A DNA stretch of 64,000 bases from Spirosoma telluris (GCA_003259005.1 QLII01000001.1:7245001-7309000); one strand, 5' to 3'; positions 28,575-38,721 are shown, counted from the stretch's first letter. Numbers and translations are program-made. The notes: generated by a model not told the origin, from the sequence alone.

Positions 28575-29246
28575 TTGAAATTTAAACTCCGCTACTTGCC
28601 AATCGGTCTCATTATCAATGTCATGGGCGGCCATTTCAGAAATTACAATACCTCCTGAATTAGCTGTAATAAGCCGATGACTTTGCTGAAATGTGTTCAC
28701 ATTGAAGAAATAGAACTGTCCTGCATCATGGTACGCTGGTTCCAGATCCTGTGAGCGGGTCAGCGCATGTTCAGGCTGGAACCACTGCACGGTCGAATCG
28801 CGCAGGAACACTGCTCGCTGAATCGGGAAACTGAATGGCTGAACCGGATACACTGTGTCAAATTGCTTTTCTGTCAGCGTTGAGAAAGCCTGCATCAGAA
28901 GTTTGGGAGTAACAAAGGGCGCAGTAGGGTAGAGGCAACAGGCATAGTCGAACTGTTTACCTTGTTGCTCATACTGGCTAAGTACTTCGCTCAGAACGGC
29001 AGCAGTCGTTGCATAATCATCGGCGGTTTCAGTCGTTCGCAAAAAGGGTACTGATGCGCCGTATTGCCGGGCAATTTCTGCAATCTCAGCATCATCGGTC
29101 GAAACCATCACCTCGCTGAACAAACCCGATTGCAAAGCAGCCTCAATGACATAAGCAATGATAGGCTTACCCAGAAACGGGCGGATGTTTTTACGGGGAA
29201 TTCGTTTGCTTCCGCCCCGCGCTGTGATGATGGCTACGTTACTCAT
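28557..29246 (-). CDS. pseF: CMP-pseudaminic acid cytidylyltransferase PseF
   Basis: 229 residues. IITARGGSKRIPRKNIRPFLGKP is the CMP-NeuAc synthetase-type nucleotide-binding start, followed by VMVSTDDAEIAEIA and a PTAPFVTP segment. It activates pseudaminic acid with CTP. The start overlaps the pseC stop by three to four bases, so they are coupled. Confidence 0.93.
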   Translation of the reverse strand: MSNVAIITARGGSKRIPRKNIRPFLGKPIIAYVIEAALQSGLFSEVMVSTDDAEIAEIARQYGASVPFLRTTETADDYATTAAVLSEVLSQYEQQGKQFDYACCLYPTAPFVTPKLLMQAFSTLTEKQFDTVYPVQPFSFPIQRAVFLRDSTVQWFQPEHALTRSQDLEPAYHDAGQFYFFNVNTFQQSHRLITANSGGIVISEMAAHDIDNETDWQVAEFKFQLRVKN

Positions 29247-30414
29247 ACACCCACAAATTCCTTTACGGATTCAATTACATACTCCTGTTCCTTATCAGTT
29301 AATGTCGGAAACATAGGCAGGCTCAGGCAACGAGCGTAGTAGCGTTCGGCACTGGGAAAATCGCCTGGTTTCCAGCCGAATTGACGGTAGTAAGGCATCA
29401 GATGGACAGGAATGTAATGCACCTGTGCCATGATATTTTTTGTTCGTAAGAAATCGTATAACCCCTTCCGATCATCCACCTGAATCACATAGAGGTGGTA
29501 AGCATGACGCACATTGCCAGGCGGAACCATGATTTGTATAGCTGTTCCTGCAAAGGCGTCATCATAGCGTTTAGCAATTTCCTGCCGGCGGGACAGCATG
29601 GCGTCTACGCGCTGTAACTGACTCGTTCCCAGAGCTGCCTGCATATCGGTTAGGCGGTAATTATAACCCAGTTCTTGTAGTTGCATGTACCAGCCTCCGC
29701 GTTCGGGTTCGCCTGCATAGGTCTCTGTAAACTCGTTAGATTTGCTGGTAATGCCATGCGTTCTGAGCCGAAGCAAGTGTTTGTATAGGGCTTCATCATT
29801 CGTTGTAATCATGCCACCTTCACCGGCTGCAATATGCTTAACCGGGTGAAAACTGAAAATAGCCAACTCCGCCAGAGAGCCATCACCACAACGATGTTCA
29901 ATCTTTTTACTATCTATAAATGCTCCGCCCGGTGCGTGGCAGGCATCTTCCAGCAACCATAACCCATACGCATCTGCCAGTTCACGAAAAGCAGCCAGAT
30001 CGACCGGATAACCGGCAAAATCGACGGGGATAATGCCTGAAAAATAGCCTTTGGGGTGCTGTTCCAATAAAGCCCGAACCGCATTGATATCGAGTAGAGC
30101 CGTTTCGGGGTCAATGTCGGCGAAATAGACGTCACCCCCGCAGTAGCGAACACAGTTGGCCGAAGCCGAAAAGGTAATGGGGTAGTGATAACGCGTGTAC
30201 CTTCCTGTACACCCAGCGCCATACAGCACAGGTGTAGCGCGGCTGTGCCATTGGCGATTGCTACTGCGTATTGGCTACCTACATAACTGGCAAAGGCAGA
30301 CTCAAATGCACCGATATGCGGCCCTTGCGTCAGGAAAGGCCCACGTAATACCTCGGCCACAGCGGCAATATCCTCGTCGGTAATGTGTTGCCGACCGTAT
30401 GGAATGGGAGACAT
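29243..30414 (-). CDS. pseC: UDP-sugar aminotransferase PseC (frameshifted)
   Basis: PLP-dependent aminotransferase of the DegT/DnrJ/EryC1 family. The start MSPIPYGRQHITDEDIAAV is typical. LLEDACHAPGG holds the PLP-binding aspartate region and FHPVKHIAAGEGGM the Schiff-base lysine (VKH). A GGGG run at 30179-30182 (C on the sense strand) is one base short; repair gives VITTPITFSASANCVRYCGG and about 390 residues. Aminates the 4-keto sugar made by PseB. Confidence 0.93.
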
Positions 30415-30421
30415 AGATGAG

Positions 30422-30497
30422 AATGTATAATGAATAATGTATAATGGACTCAGCTTGTGACTAATCATTATACATTATTCATTGTTCATTATACATT
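30422..30497. repeat. Inverted repeat of AATGTATAATG words between pseB and pseC
   Basis: Arm 30422-30446 pairs with 30466-30497, the right arm carrying one extra seven-base unit. It contains the pseB stop codon. Words are shared with the repeat at 18887. Confidence 0.85.
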
Positions 30498-31505
30498 AAA
30501 ATTAGGATCAACGTGCTCCCGAATCTGCTCCCGCAATTGATCTATCGTGAGCCAATCCGTATTGGTGCCTGAGTTATATTTGAAGCCCATGTCAACCTGT
30601 TTGCCGTTGAAGGCTTCCATATAATCCTCAATGCTCCAGGTGGGCGTTGAGGGCGTAATGACGTAGTATTTATCCGTTTCGACCGTGTTGAGCGAGTCGG
30701 TTTCGGTAATCATTTCTTCATGCAACTTCTCGCCTGGACGGATACCTACCAGTTTCTGTTCACAATTAGGGCCGATGGCGGTAGCCACATCGGTGATGCG
30801 ATAAGATGGTATTTTTGGAACGAAAATCTCACCACCCCAGGCGTGTTCAAGCGCGTGAAATACCATCTCAACGCCTTCTTCAAGCGAGATGTTGAACCGG
30901 GTCATATCTGGGTGGGTGATGGGCAGAACGCCATCTTTCCGTTTGTCCAGAAAGAACGGCACCACAGACCCGCGCGATCCAATCACATTGCCATAACGAA
31001 CAACCGAAAATCGTAAATCACGACTTCCTTTCATATTATTAGCGGCAACAAATAACTTATCAGAGCAGAGCTTGGTGGCTCCGTAGAGGTTGATAGGAGC
31101 AGCCGCCTTATCGGTCGAAAGGGCGACTACCCGCTTCACACCATTGTCTAAAGCGGCATTGATAACATTTTCGGCCCCGAAGACGTTGGTCTTGATGCAC
31201 TCCATCGGGTTGTATTCTGCCGCTGGTACTTGCTTTAGCGCAGCTGCGTGAACGATGATATCGATTCCTTCGCAGGCCCGCTTGAGTCGTTCGCCGTCGC
31301 GCACATCACCAATGAAAAACCGGATGGATTTGTATTTCGGCTGTGGGTAATACTGCGCCATCTCGAACTGTTTCAGTTCATCGCGGGAGTAAATGACGAC
31401 GCGTTTAACATCTGGGTGACGTTGATACACCATCTCGACAAATTTCTTGCCGAAGGAACCGGTGCCGCCCGTAATCAAAAGGGATTTGTTCGATAAATCA
31501 AGCAT
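30489..31505 (-). CDS. pseB: UDP-GlcNAc 4,6-dehydratase (inverting) PseB
   Basis: 338 residues. LLITGGTGSFGKKFV is the NAD(P) Rossmann loop, and LYGATKLCSDKLF has the Y-x3-K catalytic pair. IVHAAALKQVPAAEYNP and DNGVKRVVALSTDKA are typical of the PseB/FlaA1 group. It makes the first pathway intermediate. The six pse genes read in order B, C, F, G, H, I in one direction. Confidence 0.95.
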   Translation of the reverse strand: MLDLSNKSLLITGGTGSFGKKFVEMVYQRHPDVKRVVIYSRDELKQFEMAQYYPQPKYKSIRFFIGDVRDGERLKRACEGIDIIVHAAALKQVPAAEYNPMECIKTNVFGAENVINAALDNGVKRVVALSTDKAAAPINLYGATKLCSDKLFVAANNMKGSRDLRFSVVRYGNVIGSRGSVVPFFLDKRKDGVLPITHPDMTRFNISLEEGVEMVFHALEHAWGGEIFVPKIPSYRITDVATAIGPNCEQKLVGIRPGEKLHEEMITETDSLNTVETDKYYVITPSTPTWSIEDYMEAFNGKQVDMGFKYNSGTNTDWLTIDQLREQIREHVDPNFNV

Positions 31506-31550
31506 TGGTCGTAGGTACTGAGTTGGCCGTCGGGCCGTGTAAAAAGCTAT

Positions 31551-33071
31551 CTATTTTGTGCTCTCTTTTTCCTGAATGGATTTCAATAAAGCACTCAGTT
31601 TCGTAACTAGCTGTGGGTATTGTCCGGCCAGATTTTTAGTTTCGCCCAGGTCATTTTTCAGATCGTACAGTTGCGGCTGTGGAGCGTAGCCGGTTTCAAT
31701 GCTAACCTCCTTCATAAATGCTTGGCCCTGGCTGGGTTCAATATATTTCCAATTGTCCTGAAGTAATGAGAGTGTACCATTGAGTGCATGTTCAATAACG
31801 TAGTCACGGCTTTTTTTAGTCCTTCCGAGAAATGTATCGATCATATTAACGCTATCTGTTGCGTCTTCTTTCGTCAGCGACTGACCAACCAGTGCCGCAA
31901 AGGATGCGACTAAATCCACCTGGCTAACCAGTGCATCAGATGTGCCCGGTTTTACCTTACCCGGCCAGCGTACGATAAACGGAACGCGGGTACCCGCATC
32001 GAAGGCGCTGTATTTTCCTCCACGTAGTGGCCCGGCAGGTGTATGCCCATTTAGTTTTTCAACGGCATCATCTTTATAGCCGTCATCAACGACCGGGCCA
32101 TTATCGCTGCTGATAATAACGATCGTTTTGTCGGTTAAACCGAGCTGATCCAGTTTTTTAGTGACTTCGCCAACGCACCAATCTAGCTGCAGGATGGCGT
32201 CTCCACGTGGCCCCATCCCACTTTTACCCGCAAAACGGGAATTTGGCAACCGAGGTACGTGAATATCGTGTGTTGAGAAATAAACAAAAAAAGGACTGTT
32301 TTTACTGGCTTCGATAAACTGATTTACTTTTCCCGTCAGTACATCCGCCATTTCCTCATCGACCCACCGCGCCGATTTGCCCCCGCTCATGTAGCCAATC
32401 CGACTGACACCATTCACGATGGTCTGATCATGCCCATGCGAGTACTTCATTTTAAGCAATTCAGGATGATCTTTTCCCGTAGGTTCATTCCCGATGGGTT
32501 CTTTATAACTTACCTGAATGGGATCGGCAGGATTTAAGCCGACGATCCGGTGATTTTCGACGTATACACACGGAACACGATCGCCAGTGGCGGGTAAAAG
32601 AAAGGAATAGGTGAAGCCTATCTCCAGAGGCCCTGGTTTAATCTCCGCGTTCCAGTTAGGGCCACCTTTAGGGCCCAGTCCCAAATGCCATTTGCCAACT
32701 ACGCCCGTTTTATACCCTGCTTTTTGAAGAATACCTGGCATTGTGACCCGATCGGTTGGGATCAGCAGGGCAGCATCACCGGGCGCAATGCCCGTTCCGG
32801 TTTTCCGCCAGGCATAGGTGCCTGTCAGGAGCGAGTAACGCGATGGCGTGCAGGTTGACGAGGACGCGTGGGCATTTGTAAATTGGAGTCCTTCCTTTGC
32901 AATTCGGTCGATATTCGGTGTCTGAACTTTTACGGCCCCGTTGCAGCTAATGTCTCCATAACCTAAATCATCAGCATAAATCAGGACAATGTTGGGCTTT
33001 TGCTGCGCAACAGAGGCCGATTGAAAAACCAGCCAACTACCCAGAAGCAGGAAAAAAAACGTTGTTTTCAT
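31551..33071 (-). CDS. Arylsulfatase, exported
   Basis: 506 residues with a signal peptide (cleavage after SASVAQ). NIVLIYADDLGYGD binds calcium, and C74-T-P-S-R is the canonical formylglycine motif. IVIISSDNGPVVDDGY supplies further metal ligands. It is intact and lies between pseB and the Maf-like gene on the same strand, so it may be transcribed with the glycan locus. Whether it acts on the cell's own glycan is unknown. Confidence 0.92.
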   Translation of the reverse strand: MKTTFFFLLLGSWLVFQSASVAQQKPNIVLIYADDLGYGDISCNGAVKVQTPNIDRIAKEGLQFTNAHASSSTCTPSRYSLLTGTYAWRKTGTGIAPGDAALLIPTDRVTMPGILQKAGYKTGVVGKWHLGLGPKGGPNWNAEIKPGPLEIGFTYSFLLPATGDRVPCVYVENHRIVGLNPADPIQVSYKEPIGNEPTGKDHPELLKMKYSHGHDQTIVNGVSRIGYMSGGKSARWVDEEMADVLTGKVNQFIEASKNSPFFVYFSTHDIHVPRLPNSRFAGKSGMGPRGDAILQLDWCVGEVTKKLDQLGLTDKTIVIISSDNGPVVDDGYKDDAVEKLNGHTPAGPLRGGKYSAFDAGTRVPFIVRWPGKVKPGTSDALVSQVDLVASFAALVGQSLTKEDATDSVNMIDTFLGRTKKSRDYVIEHALNGTLSLLQDNWKYIEPSQGQAFMKEVSIETGYAPQPQLYDLKNDLGETKNLAGQYPQLVTKLSALLKSIQEKESTK

Positions 33072-33089
33072 GGTGGGTTTATCCGTTAC

Positions 33090-33992
33090 TCATTGATTTA
33101 CTGACTGGCTGATCGACTCCCGTTCAAATGCGTCGATATAGCTTTTTGCGCTCGCATTCACGATTCGAACGCCCCGATGATCAGCGTAATCCCGCAAAAC
33201 TTCGTACCCCCGAAACACTTTGTGGAAGGATAAAAATTGCGATGCCATCGAAAAAGTACGTTGCCGGTGTGCATCCGAATACACTGGCTGGTGCGATACA
33301 TCTTTAGGCTTATCGTAAAAGTGTATCTGCTTGATTAATAGCTGATTTTTGTCATTCAGGCGAATTTCCTCGTGCCATGATGTATCGGCCCCGAAGAGAT
33401 AGATCGTCTCAAATTTCCGGTTAATCATCAACGCCAATGCGGCAATAATAACCGTTTGCGCCTGTGGCATGCCCAGACCTTTGGCATATAGCCAATAAAC
33501 CAGCCATTTGAAGCCGCGAACAACCGTGTAGTTAAAATAGACAACCTTAATTAGTGGATTGCCCTGCTCAATCTTGCCAAGCAGATATGACCCTTTGGCA
33601 AAATGAGGAACATATAAGATCATAGGCCAATTGACCTGCTCCAGAAAAACATATAACGTCCGGCGAATGTCGTCGCGGTCGGTGGTCTGTTCCGTGAAAA
33701 CGAAATAGTTGGGGTCTGAAATGACGTAATCCTGTGGTCGTAAGTGCGTGAAAATATCGGCGTGCGCAAAGTTGTTCACGCAGACAATTTCGGTTTGGCG
33801 GATAAAATCGAACTGCTCGCTTAGCGATTCTTTCAACGAGGGACCATTGCCCAACACGGAACAAACAAGAAGCTGCCGATCGGGCAAATGGGTGGCATGA
33901 CGACCACGAATCGCCACTTTTAGCAGCGATACCAACGAGGCAAACAACTCACTCAGGAATTGACTAACCAGATTAAAACCAGCTTCAATCAT
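33090..33992 (-). CDS. Maf/DUF115-like protein, candidate pseudaminic acid transferase
   Basis: About 300 residues from the ATG at 33992. VCSVLGNGPSLKESL near the start and IYLFGADTSWHEE near the middle resemble the DUF115 (PF01973) core found in motility accessory factors and some sialyltransferase-like enzymes. Maf proteins attach pseudaminic acid to flagellin, but nothing flagellar is in this window, so a different acceptor is likely. An upstream TTG at 34067 would lengthen the N terminus. Position beside the pse genes is the main support for a transfer role; this is inference. Confidence 0.6.
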   Translation of the reverse strand: MIEAGFNLVSQFLSELFASLVSLLKVAIRGRHATHLPDRQLLVCSVLGNGPSLKESLSEQFDFIRQTEIVCVNNFAHADIFTHLRPQDYVISDPNYFVFTEQTTDRDDIRRTLYVFLEQVNWPMILYVPHFAKGSYLLGKIEQGNPLIKVVYFNYTVVRGFKWLVYWLYAKGLGMPQAQTVIIAALALMINRKFETIYLFGADTSWHEEIRLNDKNQLLIKQIHFYDKPKDVSHQPVYSDAHRQRTFSMASQFLSFHKVFRGYEVLRDYADHRGVRIVNASAKSYIDAFERESISQSVNQ

Positions 33993-34070
33993 GCTGTCGG
34001 CGCCTAACAAGACGGCCTTTTTTCTACAAAATAACAAAGAAAATAGCAGACCGGAAGATTCTGTCAAAAA

Positions 34071-35021
34071 CTATAACTGTTTCTCGAAAACCAGTTTTGG
34101 CGACTCCTGCGCCCCGAGGTTTCGTTTAAATCGGATTAAGCTGGGCTTTGGCTGGCGGTTATCATCAAGCGAAACGCCCAAATCGAGTAGGCGAATTTTT
34201 TGTTGCCGACAGTAGGTGACGAGCCCATCCGTTAACATCACCATCGGGCTAAATGTATTATAATCGGAATGCGATGTGGGCAGGAAGTTGTACAGAATGT
34301 CGTGTCGAACGCGCACGGCTACCGTTAGCGCAATGAGCCTGGCTCCATCGGTTACCGTAAATACTGAAAATTGATCCGGGAAATTCTGGAATAGATTCAA
34401 CAGGCGTGCAGGTTGGATCGTGAGCGGGTATCCTTTTTGTTGGCGGGTTTCCTGAAGAAACACAACCACTTCCTGAAGATCCGGCGTTTTCCAATGAGTA
34501 AACTGAAAACCTGCCTCCCTGCACTTGCGCAGCCGTCGACGTTCGGCAGGAGCCAGGGTGCCACCGAAGGGATGATCGGTGATCGACAAAAAGAAATTTG
34601 GAGTCGTTTCCCTTAAGTAGAAGCCCTGTTTAAGTAAGTGAGTCGTTAGCCGACAGGCTTGCTCGGGTGCGTAACAAGTTGGGTAGTTAACCAGGCGCAA
34701 GCTAGTGACGTTAGCTGTTCGGGCTACTTTGATGAGTGTATCCAGAAACTCATTCAAAATGGGTTCAGGCAAGGTTTCAGAAAATTCAACCGAGCCAAAC
34801 GGAGCTGCACCGGGACTAACAACTTCGTTGGAGCGGATAAAAAAAGCACAACGCGCATCGGCTTGCAAAGTGCTTTGATTCAGAGCCATCAGTAAATGAA
34901 AGCCACCGTCGTCTTGTTGTCGAAGGTGATTGCTGTCATTAAATAGGAAACCGCTCTGGCAGAATGCAGGAACAGCATCCGGTTGTGGGTTTTGTTGCAG
35001 TAGGATAGTATATTCGCTCAT
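34071..35021 (-). CDS. FemAB/GNAT-like acyltransferase
   Basis: About 316 residues from MSEYTILLQQNPQPDAVPAF. A C-terminal GNAT-like domain with LIALTVAVRVRHDILYNFLP and SDYNTFSPMVMLTDGLVTYC resembles the BioF2-like/FemAB acyltransferases common in polysaccharide loci. The N-terminal half forms a similar fold, as expected for the tandem-GNAT arrangement. Substrate unknown. An ATG at 35060 would add 13 residues. The next gene downstream is four bases away if the long start is used there. Confidence 0.65.
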   Translation of the reverse strand: MSEYTILLQQNPQPDAVPAFCQSGFLFNDSNHLRQQDDGGFHLLMALNQSTLQADARCAFFIRSNEVVSPGAAPFGSVEFSETLPEPILNEFLDTLIKVARTANVTSLRLVNYPTCYAPEQACRLTTHLLKQGFYLRETTPNFFLSITDHPFGGTLAPAERRRLRKCREAGFQFTHWKTPDLQEVVVFLQETRQQKGYPLTIQPARLLNLFQNFPDQFSVFTVTDGARLIALTVAVRVRHDILYNFLPTSHSDYNTFSPMVMLTDGLVTYCRQQKIRLLDLGVSLDDNRQPKPSLIRFKRNLGAQESPKLVFEKQL

Positions 35022-35108
35022 GTTTATATGTTGTGATATTTGATAAGACGACATAAGCATAGAGAAAGTAACTAGAGATTAATCAAAATAGATTCTGTCG
35101 ATTCTATT

Positions 35109-35160
35109 GATTCTTAGATTCTATGGCATTGATAATCAAGGATCATAGAATCTAAGAATC
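35109..35160. repeat. 17-bp inverted repeat with reiterated GATTCT
   Basis: GATTCTTAGATTCTATG (35109-35125) pairs exactly with CATAGAATCTAAGAATC (35144-35160). GATTCT occurs about four times on the left side. The same word recurs near 49476-49500. Confidence 0.8.
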
Positions 35161-35266
35161 CAAATTGGACGAGTATCAGTGACTATAAATTCGTTACGTC
35201 GTCGTAATTGAAGAAGTGATCCCGGCGGTCTAACCCATAACGCCAGAATCATTAGTAGGAAAGAGT

Positions 35267-36112
35267 ATGAAGCAAACAGGAACAAGGGCACTCTATGTCA
35301 GGCGATACATATGCCAGACTGGTAATTCGTTTCGGGGTAACAAGTCCACTATGTATTCTGGGCTTGTGCTGGGTATGGCAGTTAGCTGCTTCTGGCTTCT
35401 TACGTTTCTAATTCCTCAAACAACACAGGCACAGGCTGTAGATTGCCCTACGATTACCAATACAAGCCAAACTTCCGTAACGGCTTGTACGGGCTCTATC
35501 ATTGATAGTTTGCAGGTGAAGACGAGTGTCTTTTGGCCAGATAAGATAGAATTAGTGCGCTTTGACTCCCCTCAGACTAATCCATATGATCGAATAAACG
35601 GCGTTTCGCTTGGCGAACTGATTTCGTCGAACGGGATCGCTACCATGCGAACCATACCGTTTCCATTAAACACAGAGGCTAGTGACAAAACGTACTATGT
35701 ATATGGCATTGTAAAACCCATTCCGACCGATGCCAATTGCCGGCCATTTGCCTTGCTTACGGTTACGATAAAGGCCAACGCAACGGCCACGCTAAAGGCG
35801 CAGGAAGCCAGCTGTACAGGCTCAGTGTCGGAGGCTGATGGGTGGGTGAGTGTTCTGGGCTATCAGCCTACGGATCGCTACGAAGTGTCGACCAATGGAA
35901 TATTTTCTGGCCAAAGTTACCCGATACCCAACGATGGGATAGTTGTTCGCAATCTTAGTCGAACGGGGAAATCCCAAACCTATAACGTAAGAATATACAG
36001 TGAATTTGGTTGCTATGTAGAGCGATCTGTTAAACTGGAAAACATATCCTGCTCATGTCCTCCTGTCAGGTGTGTGCCGATTGTTATTCAGAAAGTAAGG
36101 CGGGGGCGTTGA
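35267..36112 (+). CDS. Secreted protein of unknown function
   Basis: 281 residues from the ATG at 35267; an ATG at 35351 gives a classic signal peptide (hydrophobic core, then TTQAQA) and may be the real start. The mature part has paired cysteines (VDCPTITNTSQTSVTACTGS, EASCTGSVSEADGW, FGCYVERSV) and two beta-rich segments, reminiscent of adhesin-like repeats. It ends CSCPPVRCVPIVIQKVRRGR, an unusual basic tail. I do not recognise a family. It stands alone between divergent and convergent neighbours. Confidence 0.6.
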   Translation: MKQTGTRALYVRRYICQTGNSFRGNKSTMYSGLVLGMAVSCFWLLTFLIPQTTQAQAVDCPTITNTSQTSVTACTGSIIDSLQVKTSVFWPDKIELVRFDSPQTNPYDRINGVSLGELISSNGIATMRTIPFPLNTEASDKTYYVYGIVKPIPTDANCRPFALLTVTIKANATATLKAQEASCTGSVSEADGWVSVLGYQPTDRYEVSTNGIFSGQSYPIPNDGIVVRNLSRTGKSQTYNVRIYSEFGCYVERSVKLENISCSCPPVRCVPIVIQKVRRGR

Positions 36113-36147
36113 GTGCGATAAAAGCCTTTATCAACAGCGTATATCAC

Positions 36148-37548
36148 TTAGTTCAGGAAGTCTTGCGTTGGCAGGTACACACTGAATGTAGCTCCTCTTC
36201 CGGGCTGGCTCTTTGCCATAATATAACCCCGGTGATTTTCGACAATTTTTTTGGCAATGGCCAGTCCGATACCCGTACCTGGATATTTTCCATGTCCATG
36301 TAGTCGCTGGAATGTACCAAATATCCGTTCTGCCTGATGCGCATCAAAGCCGATCCCATTGTCAATAACCTCAATAAGGCAATACTCGGCCTGAGTGGCA
36401 ATAGGGAGAAAGGCTTCTGGAAGTTCGGCGTTACTTACCCGTCGGCTCTCCACCCGAATGTGAGGAGTTATACCAGGCTTGATGAATTTGATAGCATTGG
36501 AAAGCAGATTCTGGAATAACTGCATGAGTTGACTGGCATCGCCAGGAATAGTATCTAATTCGCCTACCTGAATCAGCGCTCCACTCTCCTGGATACCAAT
36601 TTCCAGCTCATTCAATACGATCCCTATAAGCTCAGTCAGAGATTGAGGACACCGGCTATCAGGACGTAACGTTAGACGGGAGTAATCAAGTAAATCTCTG
36701 ATAAGCATCGACATACGCCGGGCTGCCAGAACCATTCGTTCCACAATGTCGGCTCCTTCTTCATCTAAGTTGGGCGCATAGGTTGTCTTTAAGCGATCAC
36801 CAAAAGCCTGAATCTTACGAAGGGGTTCCTGCAAATCGTGTGAAGCGACATAACTGAATGCCGCCAGTTCGGCATTTCGGTGAACGAGTTCCTGGTTCTT
36901 TTCCTGTAGCGCCTGATTCGCTTGTTGTAGGTCGGTTTCATAGCGAATGCGTTCCAGTTCAAACTCAGCCCGTTTAGCCACAATCTTTAACAGCGACGAA
37001 ATATAGTCCGGTTCGTCGATGGCTGCCTGGTGCATGGCCACTATGATACCAAAAGCGCGGCCCTTTGCATCATATAACGGATAGCCGATATATCCTTCTA
37101 CATTGAATTGAACCAGGGTCTGATTTTTTGGGAAAAGTCGCCGGCATTGACTGGGATAGGTAGAGAGTTTACCCTGAATAACCTGCTCACAAGGGCCATC
37201 GGGCAGGTCGTACTGGATGTTGCCAACGGTCTGGCCATATGCCGTGAGTGCATAGGTACGAATGGCAAATGCGCCGGGCGATGGTTCGACTAGCTCGCCT
37301 AAAAATACGTAGTCAAGTTTGGTTTGCTCCGTGATGTAGTTAACGAGTGCATGAAAGAATTCATCACCAACCTTATAGGTGGCAAAACGATCTGAAAACT
37401 CCAGCAAAAAGCGCTGATCGATACCATGCTGGTGGATCTGAGATTTTAGCTGGCTGTTTTCGAGCGTTAGCGCTTCGATTTGTTGGTGTAAATGAGTAGT
37501 TGGCAGTACATCCATGTTACGGTAGTTAATGGCTACTTTTTCTGGCAA
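36148..37548 (-). CDS. GAF-domain histidine kinase
   Basis: 466 residues. A short coiled coil (about 20-45) leads to a GAF-type sensor domain (about 48-200), a second coiled coil, and SYVASHDLQEPLRKIQAFGD with phosphoacceptor H237. The catalytic domain has DASQLMQLFQNLLSNAIKF (N box), VIDNGIGFD (G1) and GTGIGLAIAKKIV (G2). No membrane segment, so it senses a cytoplasmic signal. HDLQEPLRK is the bacteriophytochrome-like class. No response regulator is adjacent. Confidence 0.9.
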   Translation of the reverse strand: MPEKVAINYRNMDVLPTTHLHQQIEALTLENSQLKSQIHQHGIDQRFLLEFSDRFATYKVGDEFFHALVNYITEQTKLDYVFLGELVEPSPGAFAIRTYALTAYGQTVGNIQYDLPDGPCEQVIQGKLSTYPSQCRRLFPKNQTLVQFNVEGYIGYPLYDAKGRAFGIIVAMHQAAIDEPDYISSLLKIVAKRAEFELERIRYETDLQQANQALQEKNQELVHRNAELAAFSYVASHDLQEPLRKIQAFGDRLKTTYAPNLDEEGADIVERMVLAARRMSMLIRDLLDYSRLTLRPDSRCPQSLTELIGIVLNELEIGIQESGALIQVGELDTIPGDASQLMQLFQNLLSNAIKFIKPGITPHIRVESRRVSNAELPEAFLPIATQAEYCLIEVIDNGIGFDAHQAERIFGTFQRLHGHGKYPGTGIGLAIAKKIVENHRGYIMAKSQPGRGATFSVYLPTQDFLN

Positions 37549-37692
37549 GCCCGCTGTTGGTCATGCCAGATAATCAGAAGCAAAAAGATTAACCAAATTT
37601 AATGCGATCAGCCAGCCAAACTTATGGAGTGGTCAATTTATTTTAAGATCAGGAAAGTCATGGACTTACGTTATTTATTGAGCGGTATCGGA

Positions 37693-38580
37693 TCAGGATA
37701 ATGACCTTTTCTTACCCAATTGCCCATAGACTAATTGAATAATACCATCTTTCAGCCCTAAATCAGGAACGATAATTTTGCTGGCACCGGCCCACTTCAT
37801 AACCGAAATATAAATATCCGCAGCGGGTACAATCACATCAGCACGGTCGGCATTCAGGCGAAGTTTATTGATGCGATCTTCCTGACTGAAACTGGCAATG
37901 TAATCCCGAATGCGTTCAATTTCGAGTCGGGTTGTTTCCAACTCCGATGTTTTAGAGGCCAGATTGAACAATTTGCTAATGTTGCCTCCTGTGCCAACCG
38001 CCGTGATTTCGCGCGTTGCATCGACATTGTCCTCGACCCAATCTTCAATCTTACGCCAGGCTCCTTTGGTTTCCTTTCCTTCCAATAATCGAACGGAGCC
38101 AATCTTAAAGGATTTGGAATTTATTTTCTGACGGTTTTCATAGACGTTTAATTCGGTACTACCCCCGCCAACATCAATGTGTAAATATTGGCGATCATCT
38201 AAGGCTTGCACCACTACATTATTAATCAGTTCGGCCTCCTTGCTCCCGTCAATAATGTGAATTTTTATGCCCGTAGCCTCCTCAATGCGTTTCGCTACCT
38301 CATGCCCATTCTCAGCTTCACGCATGGCCGACGTGGCACAGGCCATGTAGTCTTCTACCTCGTGCAGTTCCATTAGCAATTTATAGGCCTGCATGAGTTT
38401 CGTGGTTCGGGCTTCACTTTCAGGTGTTAGTGCACCATAATTAAACACATCATGGCCTAGTCGGAGCGGGAAACGAACATATTCGACCCGCTTAAAACTA
38501 ATCAGATTGTCGTTGTGCAACACGGTCGAAATTTGCAGCCGAGCCGCGTTAGAACCGATATCAATGGCTGCCAGTTTCAC
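37693..38580 (-). CDS. Ppx/GppA-type phosphatase
   Basis: 295 residues: MKLAAIDIGSNAARLQI, then HIDVGGGSTELNVY and AVGTGGNISKLF are the actin-fold phosphate-binding loops of exopolyphosphatase/pppGpp phosphatase proteins. Only the catalytic domain pair is present, without the C-terminal HD-like extension of long GppA forms. It hydrolyses polyphosphate or pppGpp; which one cannot be told. Confidence 0.9.
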   Translation of the reverse strand: MKLAAIDIGSNAARLQISTVLHNDNLISFKRVEYVRFPLRLGHDVFNYGALTPESEARTTKLMQAYKLLMELHEVEDYMACATSAMREAENGHEVAKRIEEATGIKIHIIDGSKEAELINNVVVQALDDRQYLHIDVGGGSTELNVYENRQKINSKSFKIGSVRLLEGKETKGAWRKIEDWVEDNVDATREITAVGTGGNISKLFNLASKTSELETTRLEIERIRDYIASFSQEDRINKLRLNADRADVIVPAADIYISVMKWAGASKIIVPDLGLKDGIIQLVYGQLGKKRSLS

Positions 38581-38721
38581 GATAAGAGGAAGCTTTTATG
38601 GAGTTTAAAACGACCAAAGATACTCTTTTTTGCTGCTGTGCGGTCTACTTCCTCGGTCTCTATTAATTAACCGTAAGCTAAGTCAGCCCGAGTAGAATGG
38701 TACGTTTACAAAAAAAACCGT

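Noticed and set aside
20937..30497. CRISPR array or tandem repeat array
   Set aside because: The repeated words lie inside inverted arms of single hairpins, not as regularly spaced repeats with unique spacers.
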